Shown: one piece after another, positions 47,231 to 57,183 of the stretch
Position numbering within the stretch: the first letter of the stretch is position 1
Layout: each line of letters starts with the position of its first letter
Source: Nymphaea colorata
Lineage: Eukaryota > Streptophyta > Magnoliopsida > Nymphaeales > Nymphaeaceae
Length of the DNA: 64,000 nucleotides
Assembly (NCBI RefSeq): GCF_008831285.2
Contig: NC_045142.1
Coordinates: 14,819,354-14,883,353, forward strand
Direction of reading: 5' to 3'
Notes under the pieces: generated by a model
The model's input: only the letters and a program-made list of their open reading frames with translations
Databases searched by the model: none
What the model was told of the DNA's origin: nothing
Position numbers and translations under genes: made by a program

Positions 47231-48529
47231 AGGTAGCATTTGGATGATACCCTTAAAAAACCATGTTTTTTTAAGTATTGTCTGGAACCTGGTTTCTATG
47301 TTTGGGTGACAAGACAGAAACCAGGTTTTCACTTTTTGAAACCTTGTCTTTGTTTGGATGACAAAAGTGAAGTTCTGAAGGCACATGTAAAAACTACCGT
47401 CAACTGAACACCAGATGATGGCTATGTCACAAATTTTCTTGATTGCCCTGTTGATTTTTATCCTTTATTAGTGTTCCTAATCATTTTCACTGCAAATTAT
47501 AGCTAAACTAATATTCAAGCTTTAAGCATTACATAGTCACTACCTTGCGGTCATCCATGTTCTATAAACTCTAAATAAGATACCAAATAGAAAATCAGAA
47601 TTACATTTCTATTTTCAACTTGGATTTAATTCCACACAAGTATTTAAAAGTTAAAACAGATATAATCTAAGATAATGTAATCAGATCCAAAAGCATAATT
47701 CAATTTGTTTTCTACACCAAGGATTGATCCCCCCCATTGTATCTCTCTATTTCTTCATTGCATCACATGGTATTCAATCCTATCCTCATTTCCCCTAACC
47801 TAATAAATGTGCACCATTGACAAAGAGGGAATTTGAAAAAGAGAAAGGAAAGACCATAACATGTGAATCACTATACCTGTAGGCTACAGTTAATTACTTG
47901 AAAGAGATGAAATGAAAGAACTAAATTAATACCCAGCCACTATATAAAACTGAGCCCCAATAGTAACGGGCACCAAAAAACAACCAAACAGCGACATGAA
48001 TGATGTGCAAGGAGTACCTTTTCCCTTCATATATGCATATAAATAATAAATGCACACATTTTTGAAGATCGATCGATGATGAAAAAAATTGACATTCAAG
48101 AGTTTGTCCTCTGCCTGGCTCTTCTTTCTTCCTCCCCCATTTCTATTGCTTTCTTTTGCAATGCAGTAAGCAGAGCCTTTAATACAACAAGCTTGGAGAG
48201 CCCCCCAAAAAAGAAACGAGAACAGATTTCCACTTAGCTTTTTTTTATCACCATTAGTGCCAGGCCAACAAGCAGTTAGTACCCACAGCCAATCACTTCG
48301 ATATTGCTTCCTCCTTGGACATGGCAGCACTTGACCATCTCCAATTTTCGATGAACTCCCAGGAAGGACACGGAAACAGTTGCCAAAACGACATTTTTCT
48401 GGAAACTGGGTTTCACAAAACCCCTTTTCAGTGGCATCCAAACATGCCTCAAACAGTGTTTCAGAGGCAAAATGTCGTTTTGCCTCCAAAACAATGTTTG
48501 GACTTTGGAGGTGTCATCCAAACAGGGCT
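47231..48529. mobile_element. Non-autonomous PIF/Harbinger-like DNA transposon
   Basis: The ends form an imperfect terminal inverted repeat (AGGTAGCATTTGGATGATACC at 47231-47251, and the inverse of AGCCCTGTTTGGATGACACC at 48510-48529). They are flanked by the trinucleotide TTA on both sides (47228-47230 and 48530-48532), as PIF/Harbinger elements prefer. Inverted subterminal words repeat inside (gtttggatgac and gaaaccaggttt against catccaaacatgcc and actgggtttcac). A 187-codon minus-strand frame at 47926-48489 has no recognisable transposase features. The family assignment rests on the TSD and TIR only. Confidence 0.5.
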
Positions 48530-48949
48530 TTAGTCTTAAAGTGCTTCCAGTGCATAGGTACTATCTGTTTGCTTGACTTTCAAAATGGATACAACAATTA
48601 TCATTCGTAAGGATCCAAGTGAATTGTCTTTATATTGCTGCATGTTTGTAAAGAATATTTACCGTTGATAGTGTGTACACAGGTACTCCTATGCACTTCA
48701 ACTAAAGTTTCATTTATAGCAAATGTATTCAGGAAGACCAGACTATGACAAAATAAAGCCATAAGCCAGGCTTCGCCAACCAAGAAAAGGACAAAATAGG
48801 ATATCAAGACAAGTCCCTAAACATGTCATAAGCTGTGCCACATGAACATTGTAACTGGGCTGCTGCATTGGCATGTAAATCAAAGAAGTTCAAGAACAAG
48901 TTCGTAAAGATGTGAGAAGCTATATCACATAAATGTGGCCATTGACCTG

Positions 48950-51705
48950 CTACACCCCGAATGGTGCATCTGAAAATCGATTTCAACAGCAGCATAAACA
49001 GCCATGTAACATCACAGAATGCATAAAAAATCTCAACAGGACAGAACTGAATAAACTTTCGAGTCAAGTAACTAAACACATACTAAACATCTGTTCTCAT
49101 GTTCCAAAGTCAATTCTAACACAACAGGATAACTCTATTTTCACGACCAACTCTTGTAAATCTGTGTACCTGGACGCTTTACTACTTGTGAGCCATCAAA
49201 AACGCAAGCGATTTTCCCTTCCTGCAATATGCAAAGCATCAGATAGTTGGTGCATGGACATGTTTATTGGAATGCATATATAAGAACAAAAATTTCAAAA
49301 GAAAAGCAAATCTGGGGTACCAAATAAGTCATTTTAACAAACATATATTTAGGATTCTACAGAAATGTATAGCGATCAATCTTCAAATCCACATTCATGC
49401 ACAAAATCAGTGACCAAAAAATAAAAGATTTCCAAAAAACAAGACAAAGGTGTCACTCCAACAGATCAAGACATGAATCCTGCAGTATAAACATTATTAA
49501 TTTAATCTTTCTTGTGAAAGGCATGCCTAGACCCCAGCAACCTGCACATGAAGATGCTCAGGCTATTGCCTAGCTGCTCAATAGACTTTTAAGAACCTAT
49601 TATTTGGTCTTCTCATTCTGAGTATATGTATGTGTCTGTTTAGGTTTATGGCTACATTTATAGTCCATATACTATTATACTTTGAATATCTATATGCTGT
49701 TTTAGGTTTCATTCTGTTTTGTTATGTGTGTGTGTGTGTATCTTTCTAATACTTTTCTTCATTTATTAGAATTCTAACGGAAGATAGTTTTACAGCAAGC
49801 AGAATCAACATGGAAACGAGGGGTACGTTGAAAAATTATGTTTCCTTGTTTCTGTGACTTAGTTCAGGCCTTTAGGTTTAGAAATTAAAATTAGAGACTT
49901 CGCAAATCAGTTGGCACTTGGGAAATTAGAACTTGCATTCTCTATAGCATTGAAAGGCAATGATGTTAGTCTTTTTAACCTTGTGCTTTTATGCCATATG
50001 ACCTTTAAACTTTAACCATTCAACTTCATCTGCTTTCATCCTTCAAACTTTTAATTTCCTATTATCATGTTAGGAAATGTTTAACATGAATTATTTTAGT
50101 TGCATCGTGGTCATAGTTGACAGTCACCAGGTTTTCTTATTGAGAAGTTTCAATTTTGTTAATTTTATAATAAACATTGCACTTTATTGGCTTCTCTCTC
50201 TCTTTCTATGTTTTCAAGGCGACCAGGCACTGCCTAGGCGCCAGGCAGTGCCTAGTGCCTAGGCGGGCCTAGGCGCCAGGCAGTGCCTAGTGCCTAGGCG
50301 GGCCTAGGCAAAAAAGGCGACCATGTTTTTTTAGTGATGTTAATCTGTCAAGTTATTTTAATTAACTATTACTCATATTTGAAATATGGAGAGTAGTAAT
50401 ATAACAAGCATAATCAACTTAAACAATCAAAATTTAATTGTTTACTTCATTGAATTGCAAAATCAGTACAAGAAGCTTAACACTACTCATTAAATGTAAT
50501 CTAATACAAGAGACAAGAAAAAAAACTAGATCTAATCTCCGGAAGAAGGAATGCAAATCCGCAAGAAGGCCTTAATTCAATTGTACTTAAGGAAAGACAT
50601 AACCATACTAATGTATGCATATAACATGTATGAGGTATCCCAATACTATATAACAGACTAAGTGACTAGCAGTATATACATGTATAAGTATAACAACATA
50701 ATCAATATAAAAATACATAAAAATATGTAATCAATACGACATAAAGTACATAACAATATATACTCAATTAAGAAACTTTAATTAAAAGGGAATGTGACTT
50801 TTCACTTTCACATGAACTAGGCATGTTGGAGGCTAGGCCAGCCTAGGCGAGCTTAGGCACCACCCTAGGTGCCAACACATATCCCGTTGCTTAAGTGGTG
50901 GACTTAGGCGATGGGCGTGGACTCGTGCTTAGTCCACGCCTAGGCGAGGCCTTAACAACATAGCCCACTTTTCCTTTTTTTCTTTTCTCTCTTACTTTTG
51001 AAAAGAGAGGAGGGCGAAGGTTGATGCACAAAACCCTTTTGGTTCCTGCCTCCGCTCTAAACACAACACTGCCTAAGCTGCATTAATGGTTACGGGCCAC
51101 GGCAACATAGGTCCTAATCTTATTGGCAGTAAGGGAGTGCATCAGGTTATGTGAAGAATGCAAAATCAATATAGAGAAAAAATGACAAACCATAGAAACC
51201 ACTGGAGCATATTCAAGGGTAAAAAAAGAGCCTTTTGAAAGTGTACATAGAATGACAGACTACATTTCTAACCAAGAAACTACCGAGATAATATTTATGT
51301 CTTCTAAGGTCTATAAAGGGAAGAGAACCCTAGGTCTGTAAATTGCAATGATCCAAAACATAATTTAAAAAGAAAAAAAAAAGCTTATGGGAGCTTTACC
51401 GTGTCATATACAATTTGTTCATTGCGCCAATGAGCCAAAGGAGGAACAATTAGCCGCCCTAGCATTGTTGAAATACAATCTTTAGCACTTGGGAATGTAA
51501 AATAGAAAGATTGATGAAGTAAACCAGATGGAAAGGCAGAGACCTCAATTTTAGACTGCAATTCAAGTATTTACTTAAATAACTATGAACTTTGCACGAC
51601 AAAAAAATAAAAATTACCTGAACTAGACATCTTTAAATTGAGTGCTCTTCCAGGTGCAGAAGATGATTTTTCTGCGCTACCAGAAGGAACAAAGAGTCGA
51701 CATGC
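48950..51705 (-). CDS. Unidentified plant gene, 3'-terminal exons (partial)
   Basis: Four minus-strand exon candidates have canonical splice sites. They are 51618-51705 (ACRLFVPSGSAEKSSSAPG), 51400-51555 (52 codons, SKIEVSAFPSGLLHQSF, then SAKDCISTMLGRLIVPPLAH), 49170-49221 (EGKIACVFDGSQVVKRP) and 48950-48969, which completes the last codon and ends DAPFGV then TAG. The last three join in phase: exon two is exactly 52 codons, exon three leaves one base, and the last supplies two. The first does not join the second in frame, so a micro-exon, a base error or pseudogenisation is possible. A 758-bp transposon lies in the long intron between exons two and three. I do not recognise the protein. Upstream exons should lie to the right, beyond the retrotransposon pile. 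Confidence 0.45.
49725..49739. repeat. Short TG microsatellite
   Basis: Seven to eight TG units ahead of 49740. Confidence 0.85.
50206..50963. mobile_element. Non-autonomous DNA transposon with GCCTAGGC-rich ends (hAT-like), in an intron
   Basis: The ends are inverted copies, CTATGTTTTCAAGGC at 50206-50220 and the inverse of CTATGTTGTTAAGGCC at 50948-50963. The terminal 100 bases on each side are packed with GCCTAGGC palindromes and relatives, and the middle is AT-rich. In the left end a 35-base unit is duplicated in tandem (50238-50272 and 50273-50307). The flanking octamers ctctcttt and cccacttt agree at six of eight positions, a possible worn 8-base duplication, which would fit hAT. No coding capacity. 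Confidence 0.6.
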
Positions 51706-52419
51706 CTGGAAAAAGAAATGAAGACAGAAAAGAATAAATAAGATATATACTTATAACTGCAAAAGGAGCATCAAAAGCCAAGAACAAAACATGCATGAAA
51801 GAAAATGCTGAAGCACATATTTAAAGACCATAACATAATGAAGTAAATTGGGCATATTTCCAAGGAACAGTTTGATGCCAAGGACTCACGTAGCATGAGT
51901 AAGCACTGAAGTATAATCAATTAACAATTAGATTAGACAGGTTTAATCCCAGGTAAAGTTCCAAAAGCAGCATCGACATGCATGACCAGGTCCTTGCCCA
52001 TTGAATTTTTCACTGGTTGACTGGGCAAGTTCCTTCCACTCTTCTACTCATGCAGCTGCAGCCTATTCTGGGAAGACAAGGCCATTGTTCCTGCCTGCAT
52101 CAGATAAAGTTCTGTGGCTTGTACCTGATGGTTACAAAGAAACATCAATTTGATAGGTTAAACATTCTGGATGTCAGCAACACTACAGTTTCTGTTCAGT
52201 ACCTTGCTTTAGAGTTTCCCCTATGGTCATGGACTGCCATTATCACAAGCAAAAGCCGACCTTTCGTACAGTAGTGAACTTTTTCATATGTTTCAATGTA
52301 ATGTTGTTACTTTGCATTTTGCCAAAAAAGAAACTAATAAAATATAATTGTTATTTCTAACTAAATTCTAGATTGAAACACATTTTAGAACTTTTTGATG
52401 GGTAAAAAATTGTAATATC
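51706..52419. other. No gene recognised with confidence
   Basis: A plus-strand frame ending at 52158 (DWASSFHSSTHAAAAYSG, then LFLPASDKVLWLVPDGYK) reads like protein but matches nothing I know and has no partner exon. Confidence 0.3.
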
Positions 52420-52619
52420 TGATGATGTAAAGAATTGTGAGAGTTATAGGCTAGCACCATTTTGTCGAAGAGAAATCGAGTCAGAAAAACTATTGATTTA
52501 ATTCATTCAGACGTCTGGGGTCCATCTCCCATTTTGTCAAAGGGGGGAGGGGGGGTGGGGGGGAGTGTCAACATATTTTGTAACTTTCATAGATGGTTGT
52601 ACCAGGTTTACTTGGATCT
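52420..52619 (+). pseudogene. Copia element F: integrase fragment upstream of element D
   Basis: The frame gives NCESYRLAPFCRREIESEKL (CxxC side of the zinc motif, partly eroded), FIHSDVWGPSPILSK, a Gly-rich insertion, STYFVTFIDGCTRFTWI, and stops exactly where the LTR of element D begins. The first catalytic Asp (in HSDVWG) is present. The RT/RNase H of a similar old element reappears at 54500, so both are probably halves of the same element split by D. Confidence 0.8.
52542..52563 (+). repeat. G-run tract (G6-A-G7-T-G7)
   Basis: Three G runs of 6, 7 and 7 interrupted by single bases, inside the integrase fragment. Such a tract can fold as a G-quadruplex. In the integrase frame it adds about seven Gly-rich residues where relatives have two. 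Confidence 0.9.
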
Positions 52620-52830
52620 TGTTAAATACTTCTAGGAGTCGGGTAGAGGCTTTCTGAAATATTAGCAAGTTGAAATGGGTCTACTTAATTGTTACCTTAT
52701 GTTTAGTGGACTAAATTTGTAAATTTGGTAACACACCCTAATCTCTTTCCATATGAGATTAGGGTTACGTGAAAGCAATCAGAAAGTTTCCTCTGTCTCT
52801 CTCTCTCACCCCTTCCTCTAATATTCAACA
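52620..52830 (+). repeat. Element D 5' LTR
   Basis: It starts TGTTAAAT, ends TTCAACA, and aligns with the element C LTRs (shared ctttctgaaatattag, ccctaatctcttt, and gagattagggttacgtgaa). Confidence 0.85.
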
Positions 52831-52842
52831 TGGTAACAGAGC
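52831..52842 (+). other. Element D primer-binding site
   Basis: TGGTAACAGAGC directly after the LTR; the same variant as element B. Confidence 0.88.
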
Positions 52843-53835
52843 CACAGACTTGGGGTTGTGCGATCTAGGGTTTCACGCCTAGGGTTCCCTCCTTCTCTCA
52901 TTTCTTTTCTCTTTCTCCAAACTAGGGTTTCATGCCTAGGGTTCTTGTTGTTTACAAAACAAGCAAGTAGATTGGTTGGTGAAAAGGAGCTAATCATGTT
53001 TAACATGTAGAAACGTAATTAGCACCCTTGTGTTGTTGTTGCTGTCGTTAAGTTGCTGAAAGATGTTGTTGTCGTTAAGTTGCTGAAAGTTGTTCCAGTT
53101 GTTAAGCTGCTGCCATTGAAGCAGTTTGAGCCAGATCACATCACTGAAATGGTGGATCGGATCTGACTTAGGTGCTGCCGTGGAAGATGGTCAGGCTAGA
53201 GAACGCCTGATCTGCTAGGGCAGTCTGATTTGTTTAGTCATGTGGTGCCTGGTGGATTCCCACAGGCAAAAGTATGTCATGTTGGCAGGTTTCAGTTTTT
53301 CCCTGCATCGTTGAAGTGAGACAGGTTTGAAATCGTATGGAGTAGGCAGGTTTCTGTTTTTTCTCTGCATTGTTGAAGTGACACAGTTTTTTCTCTGTTG
53401 TCAAACATGTGCTTGTTTGCTGCCTATTATCTACATCTTAAAGTGCTCTCTGCTATCCATGTCAGAAAACAGTTTGCTTTTTGTGTTTGTCTGACGTTTG
53501 CTATTTTTGTGTTTGTGTTCAACCTGCTGCACATCATTTGGCTGTGGTCTTCGTGTTCTATTACAATTTTTTTCCTATGGCTGATGGTAGTAGGTCAGGA
53601 GGGTCTAATGAATACGAGATGGCCGGTAACTCCTTCTCCTATGGAACCACAACCAAACTTGATTGTTCAAATTATGAAATCTAGTTTAGGGTTTTTATGA
53701 TGTCTGTGGCTGGTCATCGGAAAAAATATATTCTTGAAGAAGATGAACCTCTGGAGAAAAAGGGGAAATATGCTAAGTGGAACTAAGAGAATAACATTGT
53801 TATGTCATGGATCATGAACAGTGTAGAATCCCGTA

Positions 53836-54146
53836 TGTTAAAATATAAAGCCTTCACCAGCACGTTGAAGAGGAGTCTCTTAGGATTCCACCTCCTTGTA
53901 GAATGTGTTAAAATATTTAATGTCCTTGTAACATGTGAAGAGTCTCCTAGGATTCTATGTTGTAGTTAATATCCTTGTAATATGTGAAGTCTCTTAGGTT
54001 TCTATGATGTAATTAATGTCCTTGGAGCTTGTGAAATCTCTTAGGATTCTACGATTGGAGACTCTTAGAATTCTGAAAATGAGATTATAAATAGAGGCCG
54101 TGCAAACCATTTTGGCTACGGCTTCTTCTCCTCAGTTTCTTCTTGT

Positions 54147-54205
<59 letters not shown>

Positions 54206-54258
54206 TCCTGCGTGAGTGCTGTTTTCGGGTTACAGATATTGGTGCTACATTTCTATCA
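53836..54258 (+). mobile_element. Solo LTR (423 bp) inserted in element D gag
   Basis: It begins TGTTAAAA and ends TATCA, and is flanked by perfect ccgta duplications (53831-53835 and 54259-54263), so it is what remains of an LTR element after LTR-LTR recombination. It has a TATA box TATAAATAGAG at 54086-54096 and a pyrimidine-rich stretch with about 20 CT units at 54151-54196 downstream of it, so the plus orientation is likely. U3 carries degenerate repeats (see the separate entry). The family of its parent is not represented by another copy here. Confidence 0.92.
53875..54055 (+). repeat. U3 repeats of the solo LTR
   Basis: Four copies of a word close to gtctcttaggattctatg start at 53875, 53942, 53989 and 54037 (the last lacks the first g). 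The 3' half of each unit (ttaatatccttgtaatatgtgaa) is kept too. Spacing is 67, 47 and 48 bases. Confidence 0.85.
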
Positions 54259-54499
54259 CCGTATAGCTCCAACAATTGCATACTACACCAAAGCTAGAGA
54301 TATATGGTCTTTATTGAAAAAAACATATTCACATGTCATTAATGTCATTAAGATTTTACAACTGGAAGAAGAGCTTTGTAACATATGGCAAGGAGATCAA
54401 GATCTGTCACAATATTTTGCTATATTGACGGCTGCATATGAACGGTTAAAAGCTTTTCCGCCCACCTTGCAAGCACTGTTATGCATCACATTTCAACAT

Positions 54500-55258
54500 C
54501 ATGATAATAAAAGAGTGGAAACTCCTATGGAAGCAAATGTCAAGCTAAGATATTTTGAAGGAAAGAAATAGAATATCCTACAATTTTCAGACAACTTGTT
54601 GGAAGCTTGATTTATCTAACCATTTCTAGACCTGATATAACATATGTAGTCCATGTAGTAAGTCAATTCACAAGTGTTCCTACATCAATCCATCTTGCTG
54701 TTGTACTAAGAATTATATGCTATGTGAGAGGTACAATGGAATATGGAATGTTTTTTTCTACTTCAAATTCTGAACAACTTGTAGCCTTTTTGTGATGCTG
54801 ATTTTGGTGGATCAATGAGTGATCGGTTATCTACAACAGAATTTTGCATCTTCTTTGGCATGTCTATAATCTCTTGGAAGAGCAAGAAACAACAAAGAGT
54901 AGTTTTATCTACCACTGAGGCTGAATATAGGTCTATGGCCCAAACTACAGCTGAAATAATATGGATAAGATAGTTGTTAAATGAGATTGAAATTCTTATG
55001 ATCGATAAGACTAAACTGATTTGTGACAAGATGAATGCAATTCATATTGCCAAAAATCCATAATATCATGAAAGAACTAAGCACATTGAGATTGATTTCC
55101 ACTTTACAAGAAGAGCATATGAAGAAGGATTGATTTCTCTTGAGCACACAAGAACTGAAGACCAGGTTGCTGACATGTTTACAAAGAGTTTGCCACCATT
55201 GAAGTTTAGAAAATTTGTTAGCAAACTTGGCATTATGTCACTCAATCAGGCCAAGTTT
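54500..55258 (+). pseudogene. Copia element F: end of RT and RNase H
   Basis: After KRVETPMEANVKLR the frame shifts; then LIYLTISRPDITYVVHVVSQF, DADFGGSMSDRLSTTEF, SWKSKKQQRVVLSTTEAEYRS, HERTKHIEIDFHFTRR, and EDQVADMFTKSLPPLKFRKF. The MEANxKLR and PLPxxKF words differ from elements B, C and G, so it belongs to another copia lineage than D. Several stops occur (for example the TAG at 54972-54974). It has the acidic residues of the RNase H core but no YVDD part. Confidence 0.85.
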
Positions 55259-55266
55259 GAGGGGAG

Positions 55267-55551
55267 TGTTAAACTTCTAAAGTCAAACTATTTCTTCATA
55301 CTCAAGGTCTATTCTTGTCTATTTTCTTATAATGTGTTTTAACCAGTTCTACTATGTTACCCTTGTAAGTGAGGGCAATTAGGTTATTTTTCTGTATCTT
55401 AAGTTAGGCTTTCAGCCCTTAGGAACTGTACGGTTCTTTTTTTTACTGTGTTATGTTGGTTGCTGCTGTTCCCATGGAGCAGCTTGAAGACTAATGGAGA
55501 TCTCATCTTAAGAGTTGCATTTTCTGTTCAATCTTGATTTGGGTTTGACAT
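55267..55551 (+). repeat. Element F 3' LTR (right end uncertain)
   Basis: It starts TGTTAAAC after the purine tract GAGGGGAG (55259-55266). A possible end is TTTGACA at 55551, by analogy with TG...CA; no second LTR or target duplication is seen. Confidence 0.5.
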
Positions 55552-55857
55552 TCTAATAATTAACAAAGCCACCTACAAGCTAGTTCCCTACATTTCAAGA
55601 ACATTCTGCATTCTAAGTCACATGGCTGCCAGTACAAGTGCAGGTGCACAATAAATTTTTAAAATGTGGGTAGGTGGCACCAAGTAGATTTTATATGATA
55701 AAAAATATGAATGCCATGAAAAATATTTATGTTTAATAACAAGGAAGAGAAACAACTACTACATCATTTTTTAATGTGTCAGCTTACGATTACTAACACC
55801 TCAGACTCACCATTTTGCATTGACAAAGGTGTGCAAAAAGGCTCTCTTTGACATAGT

Positions 55858-56110
55858 TGTTGAAGTATGTTAGATGGGTCTCGGGACCGGGACCGGATCC
55901 ATACCCGATCCATCTTGTAGCCCTTGTTGGGCATTACTTAAGTCGTGTAACCCTAATCCTTATGGTTAATGAAATCTTAAGAGAGAGAGAGTATGGCGGC
56001 TAGTGGGCAACCAGCTCCTCCTCATCCGTGGTTTTTTTCCTCTTGTTGAGGGTTTTTCCACGTTACATCGTGTTCCTCGTATTCTCTTTCTCTGTGCTCG
56101 TGTTTCTACA
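55858..56110 (+). repeat. Element H 5' LTR
   Basis: It begins TGTTGAAG and ends TTTCTACA, directly followed by the PBS. The 5 bases before it are atagt; the right-hand partner is not in the window. Confidence 0.8.
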
Positions 56111-56122
56111 TGGTATCAGAGC
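56111..56122 (+). other. Element H primer-binding site
   Basis: TGGTATCAGAGC, iMet type. Confidence 0.93.
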
Positions 56123-56530
56123 CCACGAGATTGGGACTTTTTTGGTGATCGTGGAGTTTTCTTCACCCACCGCCGTTGTTGTCACCGTCGTCGTTTCCGC
56201 CGCCGTGTCTGATGCCGTTACCTTTCTGCTGCGTCGTCCGACGACGCTGTTGACATCGCCGCCGGCTCCGCCACTAACGTCGCGCCCTGCTCCCTGCCGT
56301 CGTCCTTTGCGCGGTCGATATCGGCGCCCGACCTGCTCCCTGCTCCGGCTGACCAGCAACGTCTTCCGCCGCCCGACCTGCTTCCTGGTGTTGCCTTTCT
56401 GTCTAGCGCTGCCTCTACTCCCTGCATCATTGTTTTCCTACGGGATCTATTGCAGAGTTCCAACACCTCTGCTCACGCCAGTTGCTACGTGCTCCCCATT
56501 GCCGTGGCTGCCCTTTGTCAGTGCAGGAGA
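56123..56530 (+). other. Element H GC-rich leader
   Basis: The GC-rich stretch has many CCGCC and GTCGTC words and is open in more than one frame by composition only (for example the 198-codon frame from 56028). The leader of element G has a similar composition although the sequences differ. Confidence 0.6.
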
Positions 56531-57183
56531 AATTTGGGTGTTCGATCGACATAATGGAAGATTCCCCTATGGGAGAGTGGATCATCGACAGTGGCGCTAC
56601 TCACCACATGACCGACGATCCTAAAGTCTTTCATGGGTATAAGCTTTCGTCAGGAAAGGAACGTGTTTCTCTTGCTGATGGTTCCTCTGTCTCTGTGGCT
56701 GGGAAAGGGAGTCTCCCACTTTTGAACAAGTTCTTTGTCCACAATGCTCTACATGTTCCCCATCTTCCCTTGAACCTCTTGTCGGTTAGCAAGATTACGA
56801 AAGAGTTGAATTGCGAACTCATTTTTTCTGCTGATTACTGTGTTATGCAGGACTTGGTGACAGGGAAGAGGATTGGGATTGGTCTAAATTCTGACGGGCT
56901 ATATCGCTTACCTATGCGTACTGCTCAGGCTCTCATGACGGCAGTCAGTCAAGCAACGAAGAACAGAGATGAGTCCCTTCAATTGCTTCTACGGTGGCAT
57001 AAGAGCCTTGGACACCTGCCTTTTGGAATTTTTAGACAGTTGTTTCCTGATTTATGTTCCAAGTTAGATATGACTATGGTGTCCTGTGATCTCTGTCACC
57101 TGGCCAAACATGTTAGGGCTTCATATCCTTTGTCTAGCCATCGGTCTAATGAGGTATTTGTCATGATTCATTCTCATGTGTGA
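56482..57183 (+). pseudogene. Element H: protease and GAG-pre-integrase
   Basis: The frame carries WIIDSGATHHMTDDPKVF (intact DSGAT near 56590), VSLADGSSVSVAGKGSL, HVPHLPLNLLSVSKITKEL, and WHKSLGHLPFGIFRQ with CDLCHLAKH (the HHCC zinc motif). It then enters the integrase and stops: the usual HSDVWG reads HSHV and TGA, so the first catalytic Asp is lost too. It has no gag N-terminus; the first 30 or so residues come from the leader. Confidence 0.88.

Larger units (their letters stand above)
53577..54495 (+). pseudogene. Element D: gag, interrupted by a solo LTR
   Basis: ATG at 53577 opens MADGSRSGGSNEYEMAG, then LDCSNYEI and a TAG (53682-53684) where the family has Trp. It continues with YILEEDEPLEKKGKYAKW and SWIMNSVES, then the solo LTR at 53836-54258, then IAPTIAYYTKARDIWSLLKK and YERLKAF. 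A one-base loss near 54460 shifts the frame and gag ends in unrelated RT sequence at about 54495. The zinc knuckle is not present. When the solo LTR and one ccgta copy are disregarded, the frame is continuous across the site. Confidence 0.88.
52620..54500 (+). mobile_element. Ty1/copia element D, 5' part only (same family as C)
   Basis: An LTR, PBS, leader and gag with the same words as element C, cut off in gag at about 54490, where RT of a different element follows. The flanking 5 bases on the left are gatct; the right end is gone, so the TSD cannot be checked. A 423-bp solo LTR lies in its gag. Confidence 0.85.

Noticed and set aside
47926-48489. 187-codon minus-strand frame
   Set aside because: It lies inside the TTA-flanked transposon, starts in its terminal region and has no recognisable motif or even composition; likely chance.
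48804-49079. 91-codon minus-strand frame (RGVAGQWPHLCDIASHIF)
   Set aside because: It reads through the last acceptor of the unidentified gene. The in-phase choice is a short terminal exon ending at 48950, so this is probably 3' UTR.
52017-52274. 85-codon frame and an overlapping protein-like frame ending at 52158
   Set aside because: Some residues look natural (WLVPDGYK), but I know no match, no splice partners are seen, and the two frames compete.
56028-56624. 198-codon frame rich in Arg, Pro and Leu
   Set aside because: It crosses LTR, PBS and leader of element H; open only because of GC-rich codons.
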